A stretch of 60,000 bases of DNA, from assembly GCF_964204645.1 (NCBI RefSeq), contig NC_134032.1, forward strand, positions 6,197,175-6,257,174. Direction: 5' to 3'. Of this stretch, positions 43,603 to 55,188 are shown one piece after another (position 1 is the first letter of the stretch; each line of letters opens with the position of its first letter). Below the pieces are notes generated by a model. That model saw only the letters and a list, made by a program, of their open reading frames with translations. It ran no database searches and was not told the DNA's origin. The position numbers and the translations under genes were made by a program. The DNA comes from Tubulanus polymorphus (taxonomy: Eukaryota > Nemertea > Palaeonemertea > Tubulaniformes > Tubulanidae).

Positions 43603-44325
43603 CTAAACTCCGTCATCAGATACCAGTTCTTTAATGTGCCCATCGTTGCCGTTCCAGCACCGTAGGCTAAATCCTCCTTCACTCATTACTGAACGAGACT
43701 TGACGTAAAACTTTTCGGCCATAGATCGATCCCAGACCGAAACTATAACGTTATCCACGTAAATATTCTTCATGATGATATCAGGTATACGTGATGAGCG
43801 TAGCATCAAATGTTTATAGATAGTTGCATTTAATATAAACGGCGAACTGCTGGCTCCGAACAAAACTACTCTGAATCTATACGTAATTAACTCGCTAGTA
43901 GGATCATTAGAATCTTTGAGCCACAGAAAACGCGTAAAATTCCAGTCTGCTTCTGGCAACAAAATTTGCAAGAACGCTTTCTCAATGTCTGATGTTATAG
44001 CTATACTGTGTAGACGAAAACGCATCAATATCGCTGTGATGTCGTTTTGCATACGAGGACCCTGGTCCAGACAATCGTTTAAACTAACAGAATTGTACGG
44101 CGACTTACAGCTACAATCACAGACGATTCGTGAAGGTGTTGTCTGCGACTGATGATAGGCGGGGTGGTGCGGTAAATAGTGTGAATAAATGTCCGACACT
44201 TTTGCATCTGGAAATCGTTCGATGAAGCCCCGATTTTCTTGTTCGGCAATAATCCGATTGTAATCCGACAAAGTATCGCTTTTTACCAACCGATGAATAG
44301 TCGATATAGTTCTACGCTTACACAC
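43603..44325 (-). pseudogene. BEL B reverse transcriptase
   Basis: Contains SRIVCDCSCKS, palm Asp in TSDIEKAFLQI, FGASSSPFILN and the YVDN box. About 240 codons are open. The preceding linker is frameshifted between 44325 and 44527. The YVDN/YMDN variant is shared with element A. Confidence 0.88.
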
Positions 44326-44526
44326 GTTGAAGTATGTCCAACAATGAGTGCTCCGCTTTCCACGGCAAGTGCGCTACATAGCGATTTTCGACGGGATCAA
44401 AGTTCACAGATGATTCACAATAGTCTAATATTCGAGTTTCATCTGCCCGTCGATCCGTTCGTGCTTTAATCCCCATTGTCTCTAAGTCCCAAAATCTACG
44501 AAGATCGAGATCTACGCGCTGATCGA

Positions 44527-45159
44527 CTAACGTGATTTGAATATCGACGCATCTTCACGTTCCGTAGACGTGACCGGACCAGAAACTACGTAACCAAGTT
44601 TAGTTGCAACGGCGGTCGGGCCTTCACTATTCGGATCGCGAATCTGCTCACCCATAACAAATTCATAATAGTAGTCCAATCCGATCAGAAACGAAATGTC
44701 AAACAAGTCGTCGCAGTTTAGTGGGTGAGCTAATTTCAATCCTCGCAAATAGTCATATTGTTCTAATTTTTTCCTCGCGGAAACACGAATGGACACTGAA
44801 ATATTCGGGATTGCAAGTTCTTCCAACGATAACGCTGTTATCGGTACAACGAATTTCGATCTTCACTTGATCTAATGTAGTAACTTTTTTTTCTCACTAG
44901 TCCCGTAATTAGACAAACTAATCTTTTCCGTACTAACTGGCTCTAATCCGAATTCAGCAACAACCGACTGACAAATAAAGGTCCGCTGCGCACCATCGTC
45001 TAGCAAAACGTTAGAGTCCCTTGAAGCATTTCCACCGGAAATAGGCACGATCGCGGTTTTTAGCAAGACTGAACCCCGTTGTGACGTAGGGGTCAAGCCA
45101 TCGAAGACCTCTTTAAGCTGTGTATTTCCATTCGTTAGCTGAGCTGCGATTGGTTTCAC
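44527..45159 (-). pseudogene. BEL B protease / DUF1758 region (two frames)
   Basis: The 44872-45159 piece ends with the catalytic LLDDGAQRTFI and about 30 further residues (EFGLEPVSTEKISLSNYG). The 44527-44826 piece carries the rest (FLIGLDYYYEFVMGEQIR, KLGYVVSGPV), typical of DUF1758 before the reverse transcriptase. A shift near 44875 separates them. Confidence 0.8.
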
Positions 45160-45169
45160 CTTATCACAT

Positions 45170-46281
45170 TCTGAAGGTGCAACCGCGGTGGTCTTCTCGG
45201 GTTTAGGCGGTGGACATATGCTAATATGAGGTCGGCGCTTACATTTTTTGCACGAGTAACGGGATCAACAATCTTTAATACGATGATGACCAAAACAGTT
45301 GAAACACAGATTTTCGGCTTTAATAAACGCTATTCGGTCACCATAAGTGGACACTGTTCTACAGTCGCTCGAAAAATGGTCATTACTCTTGCAAAAAACG
45401 CATGATTTCTGCCTTGCTGCATTCGCTTTCTGTGATGCGCTCGATTTACGATAACCGATATGACAATCTTGACCAGTTGTACTCGCGAACAGAATTGTGG
45501 AGAGAAATTATCTTCACTTCCCACACCTGCTTCTAAGACGTTAACCTCCTTGGCTATAAATTCACGAATTTGCTTTAACGTGAAAAATGTATTACCATGT
45601 TCACGAACCATATTCTTTCGGATTTCGGATAGGAGTTTACTCTGTAAAACTGACGTGAGCATATCCCCTAAACACGATTCATCGCGACCGGCAGCTATCA
45701 AAGATCGAATATGTGATTCGACCCTATCATGAAATTGACGAAGACTCAAGGCAGAGTAACTCGGAATGTTCAATGCAACGATGGCCTGCATATGGGCGTC
45801 AATGATCTTATGCGGTTGTGCAAATCGTGAATGCAAAATGTCCATAGCAGTGTGATAATTCGATTCCGTTAACGACAAACCACTGAATCGATGCTTAATT
45901 CTGCTTCATCGTCCAATAACGATTTCAAATATTGGAATTTCTGAATAACCGGAACAGATTTAACATTGTGTACTGCTGCGCAGACAGAATCGTAGAAATT
46001 CTACCAATCCATGATATTGCCACTGAATCTTGGTAATGAAAGTTTTGGTAGATTCGATAGTGGACATTCAGCCTTGGTAGATGTTGACACGGGATTCGTT
46101 TCAGGTACTGATTATAATATAAAATCCGATCGCGATATTGTTCCAGCTGGATCTCGTATTCGGTTGCCTTCGAATAGTAAGTTGTGTCATCTGCTATACT
46201 TGACAGAATATCATCGCCTAAGTCACTGACGATGGCCAATTTCTCACTGATCTGAGAGCATAATCTCTGTAGTTTCTCCAA
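45170..46281 (-). pseudogene. BEL B gag (DUF1759 and three zinc knuckles)
   Basis: The N-terminal part starts MEKLQRLCSQISEKLAIVSD (45925-46281) and is frameshifted near 46030. The middle (45330-45878) reads ILHSRFAQPHKIIDAHM and HDRVESHIRSL, typical DUF1759. Downstream lie three CCHC knuckles (CVFCKSNDHFSSDC, CFNCFGHHRIKDC, CKKCKRRPHISIC at about 45400-45195), with an in-frame TGA at 45265-45267 between the second and third. Confidence 0.85.
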
Positions 46282-46407
46282 ATCTGGTTTTTACGAGGTT
46301 TGACTGTTAACCAGAACGTCTGCTTGATCAGTAAAACTTTTAACATGGCCCAGTTGGGCCCCACGCTTTCTATTCTCTGACATCGTTCTCGAGGCTCCAG
46401 GGACCAA

Positions 46408-46601
46408 TTTCCTAAATTCTGCAGGAATATAGATAGGAACGAACAAACCCATGATTTTCTGTACAACACTAACTCAACTTTATTCAACGACTCAACATAC
46501 ACAATATAATGCCTGGTCAGGCATGAAGGAGGCTTACAGAAATAAAGGCCAAATCCAGAGTTAATACCACATACCCAATAAGCCAAACACAGTTCAGGAC
46601 A
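46408..46601 (-). repeat. BEL B 5' LTR
   Basis: 194 bp; on the - strand followed by TTGGTCCCTGGAGCC, a possible primer-binding site. Differs from the 3' LTR mainly in a short patch near GAACAAACCCATGATT. Confidence 0.9.
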
Positions 46602-47299
46602 CATGTAGTACAAATCGAATCCCACAGAACCCTTCTTTAAATAACGCATAATATAGTTATCAATGTATACACATTATTGTACAGCGTCAAAACACCAAAT
46701 GATCTGTAGAAATCATCGTGCAACGGCGAATTTATTTTTCACAAGTGACCCGCGCATGCGCAGTAATGAAATGGCTATTGGATGATCCCAATCTTGATTG
46801 TCGATAGAAAATGGCGGCTTTTTGAATAATCGTTCTATAGAGAGTCCAGAGCGTAAGGTTATGTTAACAGAGTCCAACAGGTCAGAGTTAAGTTAGGATT
46901 AGAGTAGGCTTAGGTTTAGGTTTAGGGTTTTAAGGGGGAAGAACAATAGGTAAATGTAAAACATGTTAATATAGTAAAAAATTGCTTATCCGGTACTCGA
47001 GCAGTGCGTGCATGTTCAAATCCCATTTTTGAAATCAACATCGAATTTTCTAAGACGACTAAACATACTGAAAAACTGATTAAGATAATTATCTGATACT
47101 TATCTTAAGAGAGTTCCTGTAAACATTAAGAGCTCCTGTTTACAAGTTGATTGAACTGCTGAAAAGTGAACTATTGTTCCGATGACTCCTCGATGAATAC
47201 AGCACTATATAGCTGCTGTAAGTTTTTGATGGATATCCATTGCATATATATTCTGAATTCTAATTTGAAGTACATGACTTCTTTCACAGAACTAGACGT

Positions 47300-47749
47300 T
47301 TTTAGAAATTACAATTTTGGTTGACCTGACATTAGTAGGCAATCGTAACTTGCGTTTTATTTTGTAGTTGGCTCCATAAATGCGAAGACCTTTCATTATT
47401 TATATTGGATTTTTAATATCGAAACATAACGAACATGAAATGATAAAATGCTGATCTGAAATTAATAACACATAGAATTTAAACTCTGATCTTAAATAAA
47501 TTTGAACACTGATCTTAGATTAATTTCCTATTTAAATCATTCATTATCATAATAGAATACAAATCAACTGTTAAACTTACATGTTTTTAACCAATATATT
47601 CTCCTAAATACTCGTTTAATTGCATGAAATCTAATCTCTAAAAAGAATCGACGTGTCGCTCGTTGTATCTACAAAAGTTCTCATCCTAGATTTTGTTGTT
47701 ACACGTAACTCGTGATGAGGCTCTCTATGAGCTTTTCGTACCTTTAACA
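47300..47749 (-). repeat. BEL C 3' LTR (left boundary uncertain)
   Basis: On the - strand a TTATGGGGCCGG polypurine-type tract is followed by TGTTAAAGGTACGAAAAGC, a typical LTR start, at 47749. A TATAAATA box (about 47400) and AATAAA (about 47360) follow in the right order. The far end and target duplication cannot be placed because the other LTR is outside the window. Confidence 0.55.
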
Positions 47750-47876
47750 CCGGCCCCATAAATTTCCAATGCTTCGAAATTTAATTGATTCATACTACTT
47801 CTAGATTTAACAACTATTTAAACTAAACTTCTAATGATACAATTCAACTTATGCATAACATTTTAGATTTATCAAT

Positions 47877-49091
47877 TCAAATATCGTTCTCCGATTCAAT
47901 AAGCCTAGCTAATTTGGTGATGGGTCTCACGTAAGTTCCATTTTGTGTCTTTACGTGGCATGACCTGGTTCGACCATCGCGACTTGTTTCAACCTTCAAG
48001 ATTCTCCCATACGGCCAGTAAGCTCGTCCAACGCTGGTATCTTGAACAACGACGATATCTCCTACCTGTATGTCAGGATTCTGATGTTGCCACTGTAAAC
48101 GAGTGATGTATAGCTTGTGGAAGTGCTTCCACACTTGTTCAGTGACGAAATTTACTCTTTTCCATCGACCTCTATAGATATCATTTTCGGTCGTTAAGCT
48201 TGTGTCGGTTTCAACCGTAGTTATACCCATTAAATGATTCGGGGTAATGGCAACTACTGTTGTGTCTTCACATGACGATGTAGTCAGTGGTCGGCTGTTC
48301 ATAATCCATTCTACTTTGACAAGAACGGTCCTCAGTTCTTCTTCAGATAGTGTCTGTCTATTTATCAGTCCGTACATAATCTTTCGTACAGACCTGATTT
48401 GTCTCTCGTAGTGACCTCCCATGTGACTAGACAACGTTGGATTAAATTTCCATTCTATGTCATCTTTTGTCAATTTTTCTTCAATGAGTAACTGCTTGTT
48501 CATTTCAAGTAAGTCGTTTCGCATTTCTTTACACGCTCCGATCCAGTTTGTACCATTGTCGGACCGTAATATCTTCGGTGTGCCTCTTCTATTAACAAAT
48601 CTACTTATGGCTAGTAAACACGACTGGATATCCAATCTACGCGCTAACTTAAGGTGAATTGCTCTTGTAAAGTTACATGAGAACAACACTCCATACCGCT
48701 TCTTTTCACGCCGTCCGATTGTCACGAGCAATGGTCCTAAGTAGTCGATACCCGAATTTTCGAATGCGTGCGTAGCAGATGTTCGGTCTTTTGGTAAGAC
48801 TCCCATTATCTGCGTCTCTAACCGTGCCTGGTATTTTCTACATATGACGCAATCTTTTAAGAGTTTTCTTACGACATTCATCAGGCCAATTATCCAATAC
48901 TGCTCTCTCAATTTCGAGATAGTATGGTTCCTTCCAACATGACCTTCCATACAATGGGTTCTACGGATAAGTTTCCTGACCAACGGCTCTGATCCGGGCA
49001 GTATAATCGGGTGTTTACCCTCGTGTGGGAGCAAACTATCATTCAATCTTCCACCAACTCGTAGGATGCCGCACTCGTCGATCTCGGGCAT
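47877..49091 (-). CDS. BEL C integrase, complete copy
   Basis: 404 codons without a break. Zinc region: RRTHCMEGHVGRNHTISKL then CVICRK. Core: GIDYLGPL (Asp), LRSDNGTNW (Asp), GGHYERQIR (Glu), a complete D-D-E set. C-terminal DUF5641 region follows, with VGDIVVVQD and WPYGRILKVE. The natural frame probably extends upstream through 49099-49338, which is offset by a stop or shift near 49095. The first 230 bp (47877-48112) are not part of the tandem duplication. Confidence 0.85.
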   Translation of the reverse strand: MPEIDECGILRVGGRLNDSLLPHEGKHPIILPGSEPLVRKLIRRTHCMEGHVGRNHTISKLREQYWIIGLMNVVRKLLKDCVICRKYQARLETQIMGVLPKDRTSATHAFENSGIDYLGPLLVTIGRREKKRYGVLFSCNFTRAIHLKLARRLDIQSCLLAISRFVNRRGTPKILRSDNGTNWIGACKEMRNDLLEMNKQLLIEEKLTKDDIEWKFNPTLSSHMGGHYERQIRSVRKIMYGLINRQTLSEEELRTVLVKVEWIMNSRPLTTSSCEDTTVVAITPNHLMGITTVETDTSLTTENDIYRGRWKRVNFVTEQVWKHFHKLYITRLQWQHQNPDIQVGDIVVVQDTSVGRAYWPYGRILKVETSRDGRTRSCHVKTQNGTYVRPITKLARLIESENDI

Positions 49092-49098
49092 AGCTTTC

Positions 49099-50336
49099 TT
49101 ATGGGCTACTCTTCGATACGGGTTGGTGTCGGTTTAACGCTTTCAATTCATTCGTAAAGTATTTTCGTTGAATGGCTCGAATAACTGCTTGTTTAGCCTC
49201 CCGTCTTATATTCACAGGACTTTGTCCGTCGGACGATTTCTTTCCTACCACAATCTCAACAAAAGTAAGGATCTTCTCCCATTCAGATAATCGATTCAAT
49301 ATTTCGATTGTGGCTTCGACGCCCTCAATATCGGTCAATGGTTGCTCATCCGTGATGATGCGATAAAGCGTCGGCTGTGAAGACGTTTCTTCAACTGGCT
49401 TATCTGTTTCCGATTAACGCTAAGTATTTTGGTCCTTGTTGCCACAGAGTACCAGCTAGTTCTTTCGCGTTTCCTCCTCTGGACGCAATATCCGCAGGAT
49501 TCTTCTTTCCTGGGACATGTTTCCAGTCTTCGACATGGGTAAGTGTTAAGATCTTTCCAATTCGGTTCCCGACGAAGACTGACGTTCTAATGGTGTCACT
49601 TCTTAAGTAATCCAGGACAATTCTACTGTCCGTCCAATTGGTGCTTTTCTGTAGTGGTAGTCGCAGTTCTTTCTTGAGCTTTGCTGTTGTTCTAGCTCCT
49701 AGCTGCTACTAGCTCTGCTCTTGGTATGGTTTCTCCTTTGAGAGGATTTACCCTCGATCTTGCATAAACCAACTTGACTTCTGTTTTGTTCGTGTTTTTG
49801 GTTCGGATGTAGGCGACAGCTCCGTGTGCCTTTTCTGATGCATCGCTGAACACATGAAGCTGGTATGTGTCACTAGTATGTGGGCTGTGACTGGTGATGC
49901 ATCTTTCAAATTCAATTTCGGTTACGGCTTGAGTCCCGTCTCTCCATCTCATCCACTGTTTGAGTTGTTCATCGGGAATCGGGTCGTCCCAAGTCAGCTT
50001 CAGCTTACAGAGGTTTTGTGCTAGTATTCGACAATTAAGTATCCATGGTGACACTAGCCCTAATGGATCAAATTGTTTGGTCATATTTGATATTAGTTCT
50101 CTTCTTGTCTTAACGGTCTTCAAATCTGGTGCTCGATAGGTAAGTTTGTCGGTTTGCGGTTTCCACTTCATTCCCAGGGTGGGCAGTTCGCTGTAGTCTT
50201 CCTTTCCTACGTTTATGTCGCTTCCTGCAACAGCTTTCCGATCCTCGGGTATGTCGTCCAACACTTCTGGGTGTGTACTTGCGTACTTTCTCAATGGAAA
50301 GCCGCAGCGATCGGATGTTTCATGAACAACCGTCAC
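49099..50336 (-). pseudogene. BEL C connection, RNase H and spacer, copy 1
   Basis: 50336-49692 reads KQFDPLGLVSPWI, VFSDASEKAHGAVAYI (RNase H Asp) and TIPRAELVAARS, then stops. The second RNase H half (TDSRIVLDYL, PADIASRGG) is readable in another frame at about 49640-49480. The spacer LTDIEGVEATIEILNRLSEW is at 49338 and downstream. One or two shifts break the domain. Confidence 0.8.
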
Positions 50337-50342
50337 TTCTTT

Positions 50343-51504
50343 CTATGCGCTCTGCGCATGCGTCCAGGAATTCAGATTATCGTCGACGTAGAATGCCTGG
50401 GTTGCTGCTTTACAGATCTCTTTATCTTCATGGCGCGACTGTTCTACTAAGCCGTGTCTTAGTACGTGGCACGCGCTTGCTGGTGACGGTCTAGAACCAA
50501 ATGGATGCACTGTCCATATCCACTCTTCGGTATTTCCTAATTCATATATCCATAAGAGTCTGTACCAATTCCGATCTTCAGGGGCTACTTGAATTTGATG
50601 AAACATTCCCTGAATGTCGCTGCTTACTGCGACTGGATATTCCCTGAATCTTATCAGAACTCCATCTAGTCTGTTGTTGAGATCAGGTCCTTTCATCAGA
50701 AGGTCATTCAAGGAGATGCCGTTTTGCTGCGCTGATCCGTCAAACACAATTCGTAGTTTGGAATTGCGGTTTTGGTTCGATACTCCATGGTGAGGTAAAT
50801 ACAACTTTTCTCTTACTTCGATTTCTTCGTTCGGGACCCTCTCGATGTATCCCTTCAGCCATCAATCTACTATTGGGTATTGGTGGCAACGGCCTTTTAA
50901 TTGGGATTCCTACTTCATAGCGATCACCAGTGTAGTGTGTGACAGCTTCTATTGTTTGCATGAAGCGTTTTTCTTCTGGAGAGATTTGAACCTCTTCACC
51001 AAGCGGCCCGTCATCGAACACTCGGGAGAAATGTGCATTAATGTTCTTGTTTAGATCATCTATTGAAATTTTATTGACTGAGGTGGATCTGTTCGCCGAC
51101 TGACCCCTCTGGACTGGCCCAAGTAGTGTCCAGCCAATTGCTGTTCGCATAGCATACGGTGCTTCTCGTTCTGTGGGAATTATCTCAATTGGTCGTATTG
51201 CTTCCGGTACATTCTCGCCTAAGAGTAATCCGACTGGAGCGTTTACAAATTTCAAATCGACTTTTCTCAACTGATGATACTTCGAGACATCCTTTACGGT
51301 TGGAATTTCCTTCCTGTTAATAGTTACGGTGGGATGGGTGTAGAGCTCGTGGAGTTTGACCCAATTCCCTCCTGCTAGGCCTCGTACTTCCAAGTTTCGG
51401 ATCTTTCTCGCTTCAATTTCGCTGCTTGTCTGTAACATGGTAGACAGATCTAATGTCGTGGCTTGTCCTCTCAGCCCCATCTGAAAATCCATGAGAGGAT
51501 TCAA
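50343..51504 (-). pseudogene. BEL C DUF1758 end and reverse transcriptase, copy 1
   Basis: 51504-50740 is the DUF1758/linker region (LLLGENVPEAIRPIEI, AIGWTLLGPV). 50804-50343 is the reverse transcriptase with LRIVFDGSAQ, the palm Asp in SSDIQGMFHQI, FGSRPSPASA and a canonical AFYVDDNL box. The frames overlap around 50800, a one-base shift. Differs from copy 2 by W-I-Y-E versus W-I-D-E. Confidence 0.85.
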
Positions 51505-51505
51505 A

Positions 51506-51709
51506 ATGGCGGCGGTGTTGGAGTCGCTTCTCCGTCACTGATATGGTTTTTTGGATTTTTACCTCAATTCTCAGTTAGCCGCAAGTTTAAACATGGATCT
51601 AAAAAGACCTCTCACGGTCGTTTGTTATGGTGGAAGGATTACGGAAAGTGATATCCTATCAGCCCTGGGATCTAAATCAGTTCGAGTGCGTGCGATTCAA
51701 ATCACAAAA
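51506..51709 (+). mobile_element. 5' fragment of the non-LTR element in copy 1 of the duplication
   Basis: Identical to 55102-55305: 5' UTR (GGCGGCGGTGTTGGAGTCGC) and the first 39 codons of ORF1 (ATG at 51593). It is cut at CACAAAA and joined directly to BEL C integrase sequence at 51710. Confidence 0.9.
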
Positions 51710-52688
51710 GCTTGTGGAAGTGCTTCCACACTTGTTCAGTGACGAAATTTACTCTTTTCCATCGACCTCTATAGATATCATTTTCGGTCGTTAAGCTTGT
51801 GTCGGTTTCAACCGTAGTTATACCCATTAAATGATTCGGGGTAATGGCAACTACTGTTGTGTCTTCACATGACGATGTAGTCAGTGGTCGGCTGTTCATA
51901 ATCCATTCTACTTTGACAAGAACGGTCCTCAGTTCTTCTTCAGATAGTGTCTGTCTATTTATCAGTCCGTACATAATCTTTCGTACAGACCTGATTTGTC
52001 TCTCGTAGTGACCTCCCATGTGACTAGACAACGTTGGATTAAATTTCCATTCTATGTCATCTTTTGTCAATTTTTCTTCAATGAGTAACTGCTTGTTCAT
52101 TTCAAGTAAGTCGTTTCGCATTTCTTTACACGCTCCGATCCAGTTTGTACCATTGTCGGACCGTAATATCTTCGGTGTGCCTCTTCTATTAACAAATCTA
52201 CTTATGGCTAGTAAACACGACTGGATATCCAATCTACGCGCTAACTTAAGGTGAATTGCTCTTGTAAAGTTACATGAGAACAACACTCCATACCGCTTCT
52301 TTTCACGCCGTCCGATTGTCACGAGCAATGGTCCTAAGTAGTCGATACCCGAATTTTCGAATGCGTGCGTAGCAGATGTTCGGTCTTTTGGTAAGACTCC
52401 CATTATCTGCGTCTCTAACCGTGCCTGGTATTTTCTACATATGACGCAATCTTTTAAGAGTTTTCTTACGACATTCATCAGGCCAATTATCCAATACTGC
52501 TCTCTCAATTTCGAGATAGTATGGTTCCTTCCAACATGACCTTCCATACAATGGGTTCTACGGATAAGTTTCCTGACCAACGGCTCTGATCCGGGCAGTA
52601 TAATCGGGTGTTTACCCTCGTGTGGGAGCAAACTATCATTCAATCTTCCACCAACTCGTAGGATGCCGCACTCGTCGATCTCGGGCAT
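51702..52688 (-). pseudogene. BEL C integrase, copy 2 (3'-truncated)
   Basis: Same as 47877-49091 over its first 326 codons, including the complete D-D-E set, but cut after VTEQVWKHFHKL by the duplication breakpoint. The last part of DUF5641 is missing. Confidence 0.85.
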
Positions 52689-52695
52689 AGCTTTC

Positions 52696-53933
52696 TTATG
52701 GGCTACTCTTCGATACGGGTTGGTGTCGGTTTAACGCTTTCAATTCATTCGTAAAGTATTTTCGTTGAATGGCTCGAATAACTGCTTGTTTAGCCTCCCG
52801 TCTTATATTCACAGGACTTTGTCCGTCGGACGATTTCTTTCCTACCACAATCTCAACAAAAGTAAGGATCTTCTCCCATTCAGATAATCGATTCAATATT
52901 TCGATTGTGGCTTCGACGCCCTCAATATCGGTCAATGGTTGCTCATCCGTGATGATGCGATAAAGCGTCGGCTGTGAAGACGTTTCTTCAACTGGCTTAT
53001 CTGTTTCCGATTAACGCTAAGTATTTTGGTCCTTGTTGCCACAGAGTACCAGCTAGTTCTTTCGCGTTTCCTCCTCTGGACGCAATATCCGCAGGATTCT
53101 TCTTTCCTGGGACATGTTTCCAGTCTTCGACATGGGTAAGTGTTAAGATCTTTCCAATTCGGTTCCCGACGAAGACTGACGTTCTAATGGTGTCACTTCT
53201 TAAGTAATCCAGGACAATTCTACTGTCCGTCCAATTGGTGCTTTTCTGTAGTGGTAGTCGCAGTTCTTTCTTGAGCTTTGCTGTTGTTCTAGCTCCTAGC
53301 TGCTACTAGCTCTGCTCTTGGTATGGTTTCTCCTTTGAGAGGATTTACCCTCGATCTTGCATAAACCAACTTGACTTCTGTTTTGTTCGTGTTTTTGGTT
53401 CGGATGTAGGCGACAGCTCCGTGTGCCTTTTCTGATGCATCGCTGAACACATGAAGCTGGTATGTGTCACTAGTATGTGGGCTGTGACTGGTGATGCATC
53501 TTTCAAATTCAATTTCGGTTACGGCTTGAGTCCCGTCTCTCCATCTCATCCACTGTTTGAGTTGTTCATCGGGAATCGGGTCGTCCCAAGTCAGCTTCAG
53601 CTTACAGAGGTTTTGTGCTAGTATTCGACAATTAAGTATCCATGGTGACACTAGCCCTAATGGATCAAATTGTTTGGTCATATTTGATATTAGTTCTCTT
53701 CTTGTCTTAACGGTCTTCAAATCTGGTGCTCGATAGGTAAGTTTGTCGGTTTGCGGTTTCCACTTCATTCCCAGGGTGGGCAGTTCGCTGTAGTCTTCCT
53801 TTCCTACGTTTATGTCGCTTCCTGCAACAGCTTTCCGATCCTCGGGTATGTCGTCCAACACTTCTGGGTGTGTACTTGCGTACTTTCTCAATGGAAAGCC
53901 GCAGCGATCGGATGTTTCATGAACAACCGTCAC
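52696..53933 (-). pseudogene. BEL C connection, RNase H and spacer, copy 2
   Basis: Duplicate of 49099-50336 with the same internal breaks, so these breaks predate the duplication. Confidence 0.8.
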
Positions 53934-53939
53934 TTCTTT

Positions 53940-55103
53940 CTATGCGCTCTGCGCATGCGTCCAGGAATTCAGATTATCATCGACGTAGAATGCCTGGGTT
54001 GCTGCTTTACAGATCTCTTTATCTTCATGGCGCGACTGTTCTACTAAGCCGTGTCTTAGTACGTGGCACGCGCTTGCTGGTGACGGTCTAGAACCAAATG
54101 GATGCACTGTCCATATCCACTCTTCGGTATTTCCTAATTCATCTATCCATAAGAGTCTGTACCAATTCCGATCTTCAGGGGCTACTTGAATTTGATGAAA
54201 CATTCCCTGAATGTCGCTGCTTACTGCGACTGGATATTCCCTGAATCTTATCAGAACTCCATCTAGTCTGTTGTTGAGATCAGGTCCTTTCATCAGAAGG
54301 TCATTCAAGGAGATGCCGTTTTGCTGCGCTGATCCGTCAAACACAATTCGTAGTTTGGAATTGCGGTTTTGGTTCGATACTCCATGGTGAGGTAAATACA
54401 ACTTTTCTCTTACTTCGATTTCTTCGTTCGGGACCCTCTCGATGTATCCCTTCAGCCATCAATCTACTATTGGGTATTGGTGGCAACGGCCTTTTAATTG
54501 GGATTCCTACTTCATAGCGATCACCAGTGTAGTGTGTGACAGCTTCTATTGTTTGCATGAAGCGTTTTTCTTCTGGAGAGATTTGAACCTCTTCACCAAG
54601 CGGCCCGTCATCGAACACTCGGGAGAAATGTGCATTAATGTTCTTGTTTAGATCATCTATTGAAATTTTATTGACTGAGGTGGATCTGTTCGCCGACTGA
54701 CCCCTCTGGACTGGCCCAAGTAGTGTCCAGCCAATTGCTGTTCGCATAGCATACGGTGCTTCTCGTTCTGTGGGAATTATCTCAATTGGTCGTATTGCTT
54801 CCGGTACATTCTCGCCTAAGAGTAATCCGACTGGAGCGTTACAAATTTCAAATCGACTTTTCTCAACTGATGATACTTCGAGACATCCTTTACGGTTGGA
54901 ATTTCCTTCCTGTTAATAGTTACGGTGGGATGGGTGTAGAGCTCGTGGAGTTTGACCCAATTCCCTCCTGCTAGGCCTCGTACTTCCAAGTTTCGGATCT
55001 TTCTCGCTTCAATTTCGCTGCTTGTCTGTAACATGGTAGACAGATCTAATGTCGTGGCTTGTCCTCTCAGCCCCATCTGAAAATCCATGAGAGGATTCAA
55101 AAT
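53940..55103 (-). pseudogene. BEL C DUF1758 end and reverse transcriptase, copy 2
   Basis: Duplicate of 50343-51507. The 1-bp deletion near 54837 splits the DUF1758 frame into 54816-55100 and 54337-54747, an additional lesion specific to this copy. Reverse transcriptase with AFYVDDNL is at 53940-54401. Confidence 0.85.
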
Positions 55104-55188
55104 GGCGGCGGTGTTGGAGTCGCTTCTCCGTCACTGATATGGTTTTTTGGATTTTTACCTCAATTCTCAGTTAGCCGCAAGTTTAAAC

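Larger units (their letters stand above)
40823..46601 (-). mobile_element. BEL/Pao LTR retrotransposon B, full length, with TSD
   Basis: Two LTRs (40823-41018 and 46408-46601) bound 5.8 kb and are flanked by perfect 5-bp duplications CATGT (40818-40822, 46602-46606). On the - strand the order is LTR, gag with zinc knuckles, protease, reverse transcriptase, RNase H, integrase, polypurine tract TTTTGGGCCCCGGGAG, LTR. The LTRs differ at only a handful of positions, so insertion is fairly recent. Even so, the coding region carries several frameshifts and at least one in-frame stop, so this copy cannot make an intact polyprotein. Confidence 0.93.
48113..51709. repeat. 3.6-kb tandem duplication, copy 1
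   Basis: Matches 51710-55305 with a constant offset of 3597 bp (3596 after a 1-bp indel). I found only three differences: a G/A near 50380, an A/T-to-C change near 50547 and one missing T near 54837. Includes BEL C pol and the first about 200 bp of the non-LTR element. Confidence 0.95.

Noticed and set aside
46908-46938. TTTAGG-like repeats suggesting an interstitial telomere
   Set aside because: Only about three imperfect units, with GTTTAG and TTTAGGG mixed; too short to call.
48457-48657. Open frames on the + strand opposite BEL C coding sequence (also 49172-49610, 50154-50494 and their duplicates)
   Set aside because: Antisense shadows of the integrase, RNase H and RT frames; they repeat only because the block is duplicated.
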